Shown here in pieces: positions 8,307 to 16,337 of a DNA stretch of 64,000 nt; the stretch's first letter is position 1, and each line of letters starts with the position of its first letter. The notes beneath the pieces are model-generated. The model did not search any database and was not told where the DNA came from. It worked only from the letters and a program-made list of their open reading frames with translations. This DNA is from UBA5069 sp964560495 (GTDB lineage: Bacteria > Chloroflexota > Anaerolineae > Caldilineales > Caldilineaceae), in NCBI GenBank assembly GCA_964560495.1, contig CAZLMM010000005.1, positions 1 through 64,000 of the forward strand, in the 5' to 3' direction. The position numbers and the translations under genes are program-made.

Positions 8307-9161
8307 CTAGATCACATCTGCAAAGGTGCGCTCGGTGGCGCGGAAGTAGAACAGTCCGCCGACCAGCACAACCAGTGTAATGACGATGGAGACGATGAAG
8401 AGCCCGCCCGGCGGCTGGGTCTCGGTCATTGCGCCGCCCAACAGCGCCCAGCGGAAGCCCTCTACCACACCCGTCATGGGGTTGAGCGCCAACAGCCAGC
8501 GATATTGCTCTGGGATCAGCGTGGCGCTGTAGATGACCGGCGTTACATACATCCAGATCTGCACCAGAAAGGGCACCAGATAATTCACATCGCGATAGCG
8601 CACATTGAGCGCAGCCAGCCATAGACCAAAGCCAAGTGCAACCGCCATTGCCAGCAACAGAAACGCTGGCAAAAAGATCACCGCTGGGGTGGGCGCAATG
8701 CGATAGAGCGCCATCAACAAGAGCAGCACCAAGAACGACACGCCAAAGTCCACCAGCCCGCCAACTACCCCGCTCAGGGGGATGATCAGACGCGGGAAAT
8801 AGACTTTGGTGATGAGATGCGCGCTGCCCACCAGACTGCCGGATGCACGCGTCAGCGCGCCGGCGAAATACTGCCACGGCAGCAGCCCGGCAAAAACGAA
8901 GACCGGATAGGGCACGCCGTTCGATGGCGCGCCCAGCAGCACGCCGAAAAGCCCGCTGAAGATGAGCATACTCACCACCGGCTGCAGCACGATCCATGCC
9001 ACGCCCAGCGCGGTCTGCTTGTAACGCACCTTGACATCGCGCCAGACCAGGAAGTAGAGCAGCTCGCGATACTCCCACAAGGCGCGCAGTTGCAGGCTGG
9101 CAAGCCCGCGCGTCGCCTCAATGGTGATTGTTGGTGGAGCATCTTGTGAATGTAGGGTCAT
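8307..9161 (-). CDS. wzm: ABC-2 type permease for polysaccharide export, Wzm type
   Basis: 284 residues from the Met at 9161. This start is preferred over 9203 because the upstream extension overlaps the hicA remnant and lacks family similarity. The cytoplasmic N-terminal ALWEYRELLYFLVWRDVKVRYKQ amphipathic region is typical of Wzm/TagG permeases. It is followed by six hydrophobic segments, with ALGVAWIVLQP between the helix pair and a LNPMTGVVEGFRW motif before the last helices. The protein forms the inner-membrane channel for ABC-dependent glycan export with a Wzt ATPase. It is the only such permease in the window, yet two Wzt genes lie downstream. Confidence 0.9.
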   Translation of the reverse strand: MTLHSQDAPPTITIEATRGLASLQLRALWEYRELLYFLVWRDVKVRYKQTALGVAWIVLQPVVSMLIFSGLFGVLLGAPSNGVPYPVFVFAGLLPWQYFAGALTRASGSLVGSAHLITKVYFPRLIIPLSGVVGGLVDFGVSFLVLLLLMALYRIAPTPAVIFLPAFLLLAMAVALGFGLWLAALNVRYRDVNYLVPFLVQIWMYVTPVIYSATLIPEQYRWLLALNPMTGVVEGFRWALLGGAMTETQPPGGLFIVSIVITLVVLVGGLFYFRATERTFADVI

Positions 9162-9181
9162 GTCGTTCGTTCGCCCAGTTT

Positions 9182-9405
9182 CTATGTGAATTCGCTCAGC
9201 CACTCGTCACGCGTTACACCCGCTTGCCGCAGCACGCACCCCAGGAGTCCAACACCATGTCACCATCATGTGGATTGGGAATGATCATGCCGATGTTTTC
9301 ACGACGCATTTGTGGATGTTTCCCGTCCACATCCGGTCCATCGAATCCGAGATCATGCATTCGCTGAACAAACTGCTTCCAGGAGATTGGTGATAGTCTG
9401 GACAT
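9182..9405 (-). pseudogene. HicA-family toxin gene broken by a one-base deletion
   Basis: From the ATG at 9405 the frame encodes PISWKQFVQRMHDLGFDGP and GKHPQMRRENIGMIIPNPHDGD. After the GACAT at 9261-9257 the HicA fold is lost in this frame. Resuming one base shifted at 9256 restores VGLLGCVLRQAGVTRDEWL and a TAG at 9184-9182, a normal HicA end of about 74 residues. A single missing base near 9256/9257 therefore explains the break. It could be a true mutation or a draft-assembly error. No hicB is adjacent; a Uma2 gene precedes it on the same strand. Confidence 0.72.
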
Positions 9406-9452
9406 GGGCAGTCCTGACGCATGAACTGGCGCATATTTTTGCCCGTTCGCCA

Positions 9453-10148
9453 TCAAACCACCTGCAGCTCGCGCACCACATCCAGCACGCGCGGCAACGG
9501 CTGCTGCCACAGCCATTCCACCTTCAGCCAGAAGCCAGGGATTGTCGATGCGTGGTAGATGCCAGCGTCGCCTGTAAATGCGGGTTGGTAACGGCTTCCG
9601 TGAAGATGATAGAACTCCGCCCACTGTTCCTGTGGATCGATCAGCCAGTATTCCGGCACGCCGCCGCGCGCATATTCGTAGAACTTGTCGCCCCGGTCGC
9701 GACCGATGCTCTCCGGCGAGACGATCTCGACCGCCAGGTCGGCGGGGCCGTCCAGATAGGTGTTGCGCAGACGGTGCAGATTGCGATTGCTGATGAAGAT
9801 CAAGTCTGGTTCACGCCCGTTCTCCATCTTCATCTGGAATGGAGCGTCCAGCAGCAGACCTAACTCGTGCGTCTCCAAGAATATCCGCAGCACTGCCTCA
9901 AGAAATCCTGCGATGTCTTGATGTCGCCTTGATGCCGGGCTTGTCATGATCACCTCTCCGTTCACCCACTCCGCCAGTGTATCCTCATCCGCCCACTCCA
10001 GGAACTCCTCGTAGCTCATCTGCAACGGGGCAGGCGGCTCATTCAGCACGTCGAGCAGGCGCTGACGAAGACGTTTCTCGCTGGTGGGCAAGGCTGGAAA
10101 GGTGGAAACGAGGGGTTCGCTCTGGGCCAGCTGACTCTGTGCAGCCAT
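9453..10148 (-). CDS. Uma2 family putative endonuclease, tandem copy with altered C-terminus
   Basis: 231 residues. The Uma2 core matches the gene at 1054-1803 and is identical over about 195 residues to the next gene (10173-10928). It shows EEFLEWADEDTLAEWVNGE, GREPDLIFI, LAVEIVSPES and DKFYEYARGGVPEYWLID. AGAGGT six bases upstream supports the start at 10148. Its C-terminus ends 14 residues after the shared PLP, whereas the neighbour continues for about 33 residues with LLEIGGEPYLLQWIERL. This copy is therefore probably truncated or recombined at its 3' end. The catalytic Asp, Glu and Lys candidates remain. Confidence 0.82.
   Translation of the reverse strand: MAAQSQLAQSEPLVSTFPALPTSEKRLRQRLLDVLNEPPAPLQMSYEEFLEWADEDTLAEWVNGEVIMTSPASRRHQDIAGFLEAVLRIFLETHELGLLLDAPFQMKMENGREPDLIFISNRNLHRLRNTYLDGPADLAVEIVSPESIGRDRGDKFYEYARGGVPEYWLIDPQEQWAEFYHLHGSRYQPAFTGDAGIYHASTIPGFWLKVEWLWQQPLPRVLDVVRELQVV
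9492..10079 (-). repeat. 588-bp direct repeat, copy 1 (within Uma2 gene)
   Basis: The stretch 9492-10079 matches 10275-10862 at a constant offset of 783 bp, with no difference seen by eye. Sequence outside both ends diverges at once. The repeat covers the conserved body of two neighbouring Uma2 genes but not their N- or C-terminal ends. Confidence 0.85.
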
Positions 10149-10172
10149 GGTTGACCTCTATGACATACTCGC

Positions 10173-10928
10173 TCAGGATGATCTCTCGATTTGGAAACCG
10201 CGACGGCGTAGACGCTCGATCCACTGCAGGAGATAGGGTTCACCGCCAATTTCCAGCAGCGTTTCCTCCACAGACGGCAACGGCTGCTGCCACAGCCATT
10301 CCACCTTCAGCCAGAAGCCAGGGATTGTCGATGCGTGGTAGATGCCAGCGTCGCCTGTAAATGCGGGTTGGTAACGGCTTCCGTGAAGATGATAGAACTC
10401 CGCCCACTGTTCCTGTGGATCGATCAGCCAGTATTCCGGCACGCCGCCGCGCGCATATTCGTAGAACTTGTCGCCCCGGTCGCGACCGATGCTCTCCGGC
10501 GAGACGATCTCGACCGCCAGGTCGGCGGGGCCGTCCAGATAGGTGTTGCGCAGACGGTGCAGATTGCGATTGCTGATGAAGATCAAGTCTGGTTCACGCC
10601 CGTTCTCCATCTTCATCTGGAATGGAGCGTCCAGCAGCAGACCTAACTCGTGCGTCTCCAAGAATATCCGCAGCACTGCCTCAAGAAATCCTGCGATGTC
10701 TTGATGTCGCCTTGATGCCGGGCTTGTCATGATCACCTCTCCGTTCACCCACTCCGCCAGTGTATCCTCATCCGCCCACTCCAGGAACTCCTCGTAGCTC
10801 ATCTGCAACGGGGCAGGCGGCTCATTCAGCACGTCGAGCAGGCGCTGACGAAGACGTTTCTCTGAAGTTGGCGCGCTGGACGGCGCAGACGTAGGTGATG
10901 GTGTGACATGTCCAATTTTCGCGCTCAT
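10173..10928 (-). CDS. Uma2 family putative endonuclease, full-length copy
   Basis: 251 residues from the Met at 10928, supported by GGAGGG 8 nt upstream; an in-frame start at 10949 lacks this. It has the same Uma2 core as the preceding copy and a full C-terminal helix (LLEIGGEPYLLQWIERLRRRG) like the gene at 1054-1803 (LLEIGGQSYAQRWIERLQRLG), so this is likely the parental form. The N-terminal 30 residues are Pro/Ser-rich and differ from the neighbour. Function is a putative PD-(D/E)XK nuclease of unknown role. It is the first gene of the minus-strand run and is divergent from the isomerase gene at 11187. Confidence 0.85.
   Translation of the reverse strand: MSAKIGHVTPSPTSAPSSAPTSEKRLRQRLLDVLNEPPAPLQMSYEEFLEWADEDTLAEWVNGEVIMTSPASRRHQDIAGFLEAVLRIFLETHELGLLLDAPFQMKMENGREPDLIFISNRNLHRLRNTYLDGPADLAVEIVSPESIGRDRGDKFYEYARGGVPEYWLIDPQEQWAEFYHLHGSRYQPAFTGDAGIYHASTIPGFWLKVEWLWQQPLPSVEETLLEIGGEPYLLQWIERLRRRGFQIERSS
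10275..10862 (-). repeat. 588-bp direct repeat, copy 2 (within Uma2 gene)
   Basis: Partner of the repeat at 9492-10079. The two copies are separated by 195 bp of unique sequence holding the 3' end of one gene, the intergenic spacer and the 5' end of the next. Confidence 0.85.
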
Positions 10929-11186
10929 CTCAATGGCCCTCCGCTCCAATCATACAGCAAGATGCGCCTTTGCGCCGAATGACAAAATGGGAGTGATGGA
11001 ATGATGGAGAACGACACCCTGTTGAATGCGTCCACGCCCAGCGAGACGATGCGATTGTCGCGCCAAACTTCCCAAACCGGCCATTCTCTGGCATACTTGT
11101 AGGAGTCTGAAACTGGCGCGCCCCAACACTCAGGCAAAAACGAACGCCAATCAATCATAATTCACCATACACAAGGAGAGTCCAAA

Positions 11187-12659
11187 ATGATTTCTGCCAC
11201 AAAACCCGTGACGCTGGGCGTCATTGTGGGCAACCGCGGTTTCTTTCCCAAACATCTTTGCGTCAGCGGGCGCGAGACAATCCTGCGCGTACTGGCCGAA
11301 GAAGGAATCAAGGCCGTGATCCTCGACGCCGAGGAGACTCCCTATGGCAGCGTAGAGAGCTTGACCGACGCCCAGAAATATGCCGATCTCTTTCGCAAAC
11401 AGCGCGATGAGATCGACGGCGTACTGGTCACCCTGCCCAACTTTGGCGATGAACGCGCCATCGCTAATACATTGCGCTGGGCAGAACTGGGCGTGCCGGT
11501 GCTGATTCAGGCATTCCCCGATGACGCGGCCAACATGACCATTAAGGATCGGCGCGACTCTTTCTGCGGGAAGATGTCTGCCTGCAACAACCTGCGTCAA
11601 TATGGCATCAAGTATTCCCTCACCGGTCTGCACACCGTGGACCCGGAGAGCGCCAGCTTTCGCCAGGACCTGGCCCGCTTCGCCGCCATTTGTCGTATCA
11701 CCCGCGGGCTGAAGTTCGCCCGCATCGGCGCCATCGGCGCACGCCCCCAGGCATTCAACACGGTGCGCTTCAGCGAGAAGCTGCTCGAACGTAGCGGCAT
11801 CACGGTGGAAACGCTCGATCTTTCCGAGGTCTTCGGCCGGGTGGAGCGACTGGACGACAACGCGGCGCCGGTGAAAGCTAAGCTGGCCCAGATCGAGGGC
11901 TACATCACGACGCGCAATATCCCGACCGACTCGCTCATGAAGATGGCAAAGTTGGGCGCGGTGGTCGATGGCTGGATGGAGGAGCGCAACCTCCAGGCCA
12001 GCGCCATCCAGTGCTGGACCTCCATGGAGGAGTATTTCGGCGTGGTGCCTTGCACGGTGATGAGCATGATGAGCAACGGACTCATGCCTTCCGCCTGTGA
12101 AACCGACATCGCCGGCACAGTCGCCATGATGACCCTGGCCTACGCGTCGGGCAAACCATCGGCCATCGTGGACTGGAACAACAACTATGGCGACGACCCG
12201 GACAAGGCGGTGATCTTCCACTGTTCCAACCTGCCCAAGAATATCTTCGTGGACGAGGGCGACGTGAGCGCAGCCAGCGGTCTGATCGCCGCCGATGACA
12301 TCCCCGTCATGGACTTCCAGGAGATCATCGCTGGCACGGTGGGGCGCGACAACACATACGGCACGGTGGTCGGGCGCGTCAAGGCCGATCCCTTCACCTA
12401 TATGCGCGTCTCCACCGATGACCTGAGCGGGCGCGTCCTGGCTTATGTGGGCGAGGGGTCGCTGACCAATGATCCGCTCAAGACTTTTGGCGGCTACGGT
12501 GTGGTGCACGTGCCCAAAATGCAAAAGCTGCTCAACTATATCTGCGAAAAGGGCTTCGAGCATCACGTGGCTATGAATCTATCCCAGACTGCCGCCGCCG
12601 TCAACGAGGCGCTCACCAAGTATCTCGGCTGGGAGACCTATTATCACGACGGGGCGTGA
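11187..12659 (+). CDS. L-fucose isomerase-like sugar isomerase
   Basis: 490 residues with an AAGGAG ribosome-binding site before the ATG. The protein begins VTLGVIVGNRGFFPKHL and contains LVTLPNFGDERAIANTL, then PVLIQAFPDD, TSMEEYFGVVPCTVMSMMSN and SACETDIAG, where the Glu and Asp are candidates for the Mn2+-binding acid pair of the FucI/AraA fold. It continues with AIVDWNNNYGDDPDKAVIFHCSNLP. It belongs to the broad L-fucose isomerase-like group rather than to true AraA. The neighbouring ribulokinase and L-ribulose-5-phosphate 4-epimerase suggest it supplies L-ribulose from L-arabinose. Substrate is inferred from context; L-fucose or D-arabinose remain possible. Confidence 0.82.
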   Translation: MISATKPVTLGVIVGNRGFFPKHLCVSGRETILRVLAEEGIKAVILDAEETPYGSVESLTDAQKYADLFRKQRDEIDGVLVTLPNFGDERAIANTLRWAELGVPVLIQAFPDDAANMTIKDRRDSFCGKMSACNNLRQYGIKYSLTGLHTVDPESASFRQDLARFAAICRITRGLKFARIGAIGARPQAFNTVRFSEKLLERSGITVETLDLSEVFGRVERLDDNAAPVKAKLAQIEGYITTRNIPTDSLMKMAKLGAVVDGWMEERNLQASAIQCWTSMEEYFGVVPCTVMSMMSNGLMPSACETDIAGTVAMMTLAYASGKPSAIVDWNNNYGDDPDKAVIFHCSNLPKNIFVDEGDVSAASGLIAADDIPVMDFQEIIAGTVGRDNTYGTVVGRVKADPFTYMRVSTDDLSGRVLAYVGEGSLTNDPLKTFGGYGVVHVPKMQKLLNYICEKGFEHHVAMNLSQTAAAVNEALTKYLGWETYYHDGA

Positions 12660-12684
12660 GACAAGCGGTGAGGGTTTGAGGAAA

Positions 12685-12731
12685 TGAGGCTTTGGGAAAT
12701 TCTGTCCCTGCCACACCGCCCCAAAGCCTCA
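12685..12731 (+). other. Stem-loop between isomerase and kinase genes
   Basis: A 12-bp perfect inverted repeat (12685-12696 pairs with 12720-12731) with a 23-nt loop lies in the 136-bp gap after the isomerase stop. There is no T-run, so it is more likely an mRNA-processing or attenuation structure than a full intrinsic terminator. Confidence 0.4.
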
Positions 12732-12795
12732 CCACCCCAAAACCTCAATTCCTTGACGAAAGAACGTGAGTTTTCAAACAAGACGGAACATATCT

Positions 12796-14472
12796 ATGAG
12801 CAATCACAAATATGCAATCGGCGTGGACTTTGGCACGGAGTCCGGGCGGGCGCTACTGGTAAACGTGGCGACGGGTGAAGAGGTTGCCACCGCCGTTCAC
12901 CCCTACGCAAACGGCGTGATCGACGAAAAGCTGCCCGGCACAAACATCCGCCTGGAGCCAGACTGGGCGCTCCAAGACCCCAACGACTATCTGGAGGTTT
13001 TCAAGAACGCCATCCCGGCTGTGATGAGACAAAGCGGCGTTGACCCGGCGGATGTGATCGGCGTGGGCATTGATTTCACCGCCTGCACCATGTTGCCCAC
13101 CAAAGCAGACGGGACGCCCCTTTGTTTTTTGCCGGAATACCGCAATCACCCCCACGCGTGGGTCAAGCTCTGGAAGCATCACGCCGCCCAGCCCGAAGCC
13201 AACAAACTCAATGAGATCGCGGCCCGGCTGGGGTATGACTTTCTCGACCGCTACGGCGGCAAGATCAGTTCCGAATGGTTTGTGCCCAAAGCCTGGCAAA
13301 TCCTGGACGAAGCGCCAGAAATCTACGCCGCGGCCGACCGGCTCATCGAAGCGGCGGACTGGGTGGTCTGGCAGCTCACCGGTGTGGAGAAGCGCAACCT
13401 CTGCACCGCTGGCTACAAGGGGATTTGGTCAAAACAACACGGCTTTCCCCCAAATGCCTTCTTTGCCGCGCTTGACCCAGGTCTGGAGCGTCTGGTGGAC
13501 GACAAGATGTCGCGCGAGATTTACGATCTGGGCGAAAGGGCAGGTGGGCTGACCGAAGAAGCTGCGCGCTGGACAGGTCTGCTGCCCGGCACGGCGGTCG
13601 CGATTGCCAATGTGGACGCCCATGTGGCTGTCCCCGCCTCCACCGTGGTGGAGCCGGCGCGCATGGTCATCATCATGGGCACCTCGAACTGCCACATGGT
13701 GATGGGCGCGGAAGAGCGCATCGTGCCCGGCATGTGCGGTTATGTGGAAGACGGCATCATGCCCGGTTTCTTCGGTTACGAAGCGGGACAATCCTGCGTG
13801 GGCGATCACTTTGCCTGGTTCGTCGAGAACTGTGTGCCGGGCGCCTATGAACGCGAAGCTGATCGTCGCGGCGTCACCATTCACGAGTTGCTGGAGGAGA
13901 AGGCGGCCCAGCTCAAGCCCGGTGAGAGCGGTCTGTTGGCGCTGGATTGGTGGAACGGCAACCGCAGCGTGTTGGTAGATGTGGATTTGACTGGTCTGCT
14001 GATCGGCGCGACGTTGGCGACCAAGCCTGAAGAAATCTACCGCGCGCTCATCGAGGCCACCGCCTACGGCACACGCGTCATCATCGAGGCCTTTGCTGCC
14101 CACGACGTGCCGGTGAACGAGATCGTGGCCACGGGCGGCCTGCCCGACCGCAACAAGCTGCTCATGCAGATTTACGCCGACGTGACCGGTCGTCCGATTC
14201 ATGTGGCGGGCACGCATCAGGGCGGCGCGTTTGGCTCGGCCATGCACGGCGCAGTGGCGGCTGGTCCAGAAGCGGGAGGCTACGCGACCATCGTCGAGGC
14301 GGCTGCGGCCATGGCGCGCCTGCGCGAGGACGCCTACATCCCCAATCCGGCGGCCAAAGCGGTCTACGACCGCCTCTTCGCCGAATACGTGACGCTCCAC
14401 GACTACTTTGGTCGCGGCGCCAATGACGTGATGAAGCGGCTCAAGGCGATCAAAGCGGAGATGCGCAAGTAG
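12796..14472 (+). CDS. araB: Ribulokinase (FGGY carbohydrate kinase, AraB-like)
   Basis: 558 residues from the ATG at 12796; a GTG at 12766 would add ten poorly conserved residues. The N-terminus carries the ATP-binding YAIGVDFGTESGRALLV, where AraB family members have a similar Ser/Arg pair. LWKHHAAQPEANKLNEIA is typical of ribulokinases. IIMGTSNCHMV and YGTRVIIEAFAAHDVPV...ATGGLPDRNKLLMQIYADV form the second FGGY domain. Length matches AraB (about 560), not the shorter xylulokinases or fuculokinases. It phosphorylates L-ribulose (or a related ketose) to the 5-phosphate in the cytoplasm. It follows the isomerase gene and precedes, after an insertion, the 4-epimerase. Confidence 0.88.
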   Translation: MSNHKYAIGVDFGTESGRALLVNVATGEEVATAVHPYANGVIDEKLPGTNIRLEPDWALQDPNDYLEVFKNAIPAVMRQSGVDPADVIGVGIDFTACTMLPTKADGTPLCFLPEYRNHPHAWVKLWKHHAAQPEANKLNEIAARLGYDFLDRYGGKISSEWFVPKAWQILDEAPEIYAAADRLIEAADWVVWQLTGVEKRNLCTAGYKGIWSKQHGFPPNAFFAALDPGLERLVDDKMSREIYDLGERAGGLTEEAARWTGLLPGTAVAIANVDAHVAVPASTVVEPARMVIIMGTSNCHMVMGAEERIVPGMCGYVEDGIMPGFFGYEAGQSCVGDHFAWFVENCVPGAYEREADRRGVTIHELLEEKAAQLKPGESGLLALDWWNGNRSVLVDVDLTGLLIGATLATKPEEIYRALIEATAYGTRVIIEAFAAHDVPVNEIVATGGLPDRNKLLMQIYADVTGRPIHVAGTHQGGAFGSAMHGAVAAGPEAGGYATIVEAAAAMARLREDAYIPNPAAKAVYDRLFAEYVTLHDYFGRGANDVMKRLKAIKAEMRK

Positions 14473-14497
14473 GCTGGCGCATGAGCCGAATTGATAC

Positions 14498-14553
14498 GCA
14501 CAGGAATGGCGGCGCTGCACGAACACAGGTCGAATGCGCCGCCATTCCTGTGC
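14498..14553. repeat. 18-bp perfect inverted repeat downstream of araB
   Basis: Arms 14498-14515 and 14536-14553 are perfect reverse complements and enclose 20 nt. The structure starts 26 bp after the araB stop. There is no T-tract, so it may be a factor-independent barrier, a REP-like element or the edge of an insertion. Together with the flanking sequence it fills the 323-bp gap before the DUF433 gene, in which no other gene was seen. Confidence 0.7.
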
Positions 14554-14795
14554 AGGCGCAGAGTCATCTTCGGATGGGAATTGCGAAAGGCTGAAAAACA
14601 CGCTATGATCCACTGGAGATGCATGCATTGGACGACCAGGAGGGACGGGTAAACGACGATGATGAGTCGCATGACTGCAGACGCCAAAATTCTTGGGGGG
14701 AAACCCGATCATTATCGCACGATTTAGACGGCAGTGCGGCCACTGCCGGGAGACAATCCAGCGGATCTCGAAGGTTGTTCACAGGATTGAAGACA

Positions 14796-15122
14796 ATGAC
14801 AGCAATTGAGAAAGTGCGTGAAATCATCCCAGACATGTCGCCAGCTGAAAAAGCACAGGTCCTTCAGTGGCTTTTGCGCGATATGGGTGGCGCATTTGCG
14901 GGCATCGAAAGCACACCCAACGTGATGGGCGGCGAGGCCTGTATCGTTCGCACGCGCATCCCTGTCTGGTTGATCGTCCAGGCGAGAAAGCTTGGCAGTA
15001 GCGAAGCCGACCTGCTACGAGCGTATCCTGTGCTGCGCGCTGAGGATTTGACAAACGCCTGGGCTTACTATTACGGCCATAAGGCTGAAATCGAACAACA
15101 GATCAATGAAAACGAGATGTAA
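14796..15122 (+). CDS. DUF433 family antitoxin-like protein
   Basis: 108 residues from the ATG at 14796. A longer frame starting at 14619 begins with a low-complexity, non-conserved leader. A 50-residue helical leader (IIPDMSPAEKAQVLQWLLRD) is followed by the DUF433 HTH: PNVMGGEACIVRTRIPVWLIV, then ARKLGSSEADLLRAYPVLRAEDL and NAWAYY. DUF433 proteins are commonly encoded just before DUF5615 PIN-like toxins, and this one is 3 bp upstream of such a gene. It probably binds the toxin and autoregulates the pair. Confidence 0.8.
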   Translation: MTAIEKVREIIPDMSPAEKAQVLQWLLRDMGGAFAGIESTPNVMGGEACIVRTRIPVWLIVQARKLGSSEADLLRAYPVLRAEDLTNAWAYYYGHKAEIEQQINENEM

Positions 15123-15125
15123 ATC

Positions 15126-15464
15126 ATGGCAAGGCTATACTCTGACGAGAACTTCCCCTTGCCTGTTGTCGAGGAGTTACGCAGACTTGGTCATGATGTG
15201 TCAACAATTTACGAACATGGCAAAGGCAACCAAAGATACCCCGATGAATCCGTATTACGCGACGCGACACAAGAGAGCCGTGCAGTTCTGACGATCAACC
15301 GTAAGCATTTTCGTAGACTGCATCTTCAGACGCCGAATCACAGCGGAATCATCTCCTGCACGTTCGATCCAGATTTCGTCGGACAGGCACAACGAATAGA
15401 TGAGAGCATTCGCAGCCAACAGACACTCATTGCAAGGCTTGTGCTCGTAAATCGACCGCCGTAG
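15126..15464 (+). CDS. DUF5615 PIN-like putative toxin
   Basis: 112 residues. The N-terminus YSDENFPLPVVEELRRLGHDV carries the first acidic pair of the PIN-like fold (D and E). PDESVLRDATQESRAVLTINRKHF supplies the middle helix and strand, where the usual DxDF motif is replaced by NRKHF. The end is TFDPDFVGQAQRIDESI. It is predicted to be an RNase toxin paired with the preceding DUF433 gene. The altered acidic position could reduce nuclease activity. Nothing obvious is seen in the 220 bp between this gene and araD. Confidence 0.8.
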   Translation: MARLYSDENFPLPVVEELRRLGHDVSTIYEHGKGNQRYPDESVLRDATQESRAVLTINRKHFRRLHLQTPNHSGIISCTFDPDFVGQAQRIDESIRSQQTLIARLVLVNRPP

Positions 15465-15684
15465 GAACGGTAACACAGGCTGTACATGCAACTAAAGACA
15501 GCTATCTCGGACAGCCTGAAACGAGCGATTGCTGACCAGATCGGAAGAAAAATATGGCCCTCTTGTGCATCTGAGAGCATATTTGAGCAGCCTGCATGAC
15601 ACTTGCCTTTCCAGAGGAGATAAAGAATCCAGAGGACGACTGAAGCCTGAACCGAACACATGAATTGCACTAAGGGGTTAACGG

Positions 15685-16332
15685 ATGATGCTCCAACAAC
15701 TTCGAGAAGAATTGCTCCAACTTCACCTGGAGCTGCCCAAGAACAACCTGGTGGCCTGGACGAGCGGCAATGTGAGTCTGCGCGACCCGGACAGCGGCAT
15801 GGTGGTGATCAAGCCCTCCGGCATCCGCTATGAACACCTGCGCCCCGAGCAGATGGTCATCGTCAACCTGGAAGGCGACATCATCGAAGGCGACCTCAAA
15901 CCGTCGTCGGACACGGCCAGCCATCTCTACATCTATCGCCATCGCCCCGACGTGGGCGGCATCGTCCACACCCACTCCCGCTACGCCACTGCCTTCGCCG
16001 CGTTGGGGCGTCCCATCCCCGTTTATCTCACTGCGCAGGGCGACGAGTTTGGCGGGCCGATCCCCTGCGGCGGCTTTGCCCTCATCGGCGGCGAGGAGAT
16101 CGGCCAGGTGGTGGTGGAATCTATCGGCAGCTCGCCAGCGGTGCTGCTGAAGAACCACGGCGTCTTCACCGTGGGCAAGAACGGTGAGGCTGCGGTCAAG
16201 GCTGCCGTGATGGTGGAAGATGTGGCCGCAACAGTCTGGCTGGCGCTGCAAATGGGCCAGCCAGATGAGATCGCGCCTGAGTTGGTGGCAAAACTCAACG
16301 ATCGCTATCAGAATATCTACGGGCAACAATGA
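15685..16332 (+). CDS. araD: L-ribulose-5-phosphate 4-epimerase (class II aldolase family)
   Basis: 215 residues preceded by AAGGGG 7 nt before the ATG. The class II aldolase/AraD fold is shown by LVAWTSGNVSLRD, VVIKPSGIRYEHLRPE, the phosphate-binding SSDTASHLYIYRH, and the Zn-binding IVHTHSRYATAFA with a later His in LLKNHGVF. The C-terminal RYQNIYGQ is typical of AraD. It converts L-ribulose-5-P to D-xylulose-5-P, feeding the pentose phosphate pathway. It follows the kinase gene after the TA insertion and lies 5 bp before the acyltransferase gene, so it may share a transcript with the glycan cluster. Confidence 0.88.
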   Translation: MMLQQLREELLQLHLELPKNNLVAWTSGNVSLRDPDSGMVVIKPSGIRYEHLRPEQMVIVNLEGDIIEGDLKPSSDTASHLYIYRHRPDVGGIVHTHSRYATAFAALGRPIPVYLTAQGDEFGGPIPCGGFALIGGEEIGQVVVESIGSSPAVLLKNHGVFTVGKNGEAAVKAAVMVEDVAATVWLALQMGQPDEIAPELVAKLNDRYQNIYGQQ

Positions 16333-16337
16333 GGTGA

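Noticed and set aside
10925..11158. 77-codon minus-strand frame in the gap before the isomerase
   Set aside because: No recognisable motif and it overlaps the promoter-facing region and the Uma2 start; the gap is better read as a divergent intergenic region.
11151..12566. Long minus-strand open frame (471 codons) opposite the isomerase
   Set aside because: Pro/His/Val-rich antisense shadow of a clearly recognised enzyme; no domain and no start signals.
11187..12659. Canonical AraA L-arabinose isomerase
   Set aside because: Sequence pattern follows the L-fucose isomerase-like group; arabinose role is inferred only from neighbours.
13429..14712. Long minus-strand open frame (427 codons) opposite the ribulokinase
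   Set aside because: Antisense frame created by high G+C codon use; His/Arg-rich and unlike any family.
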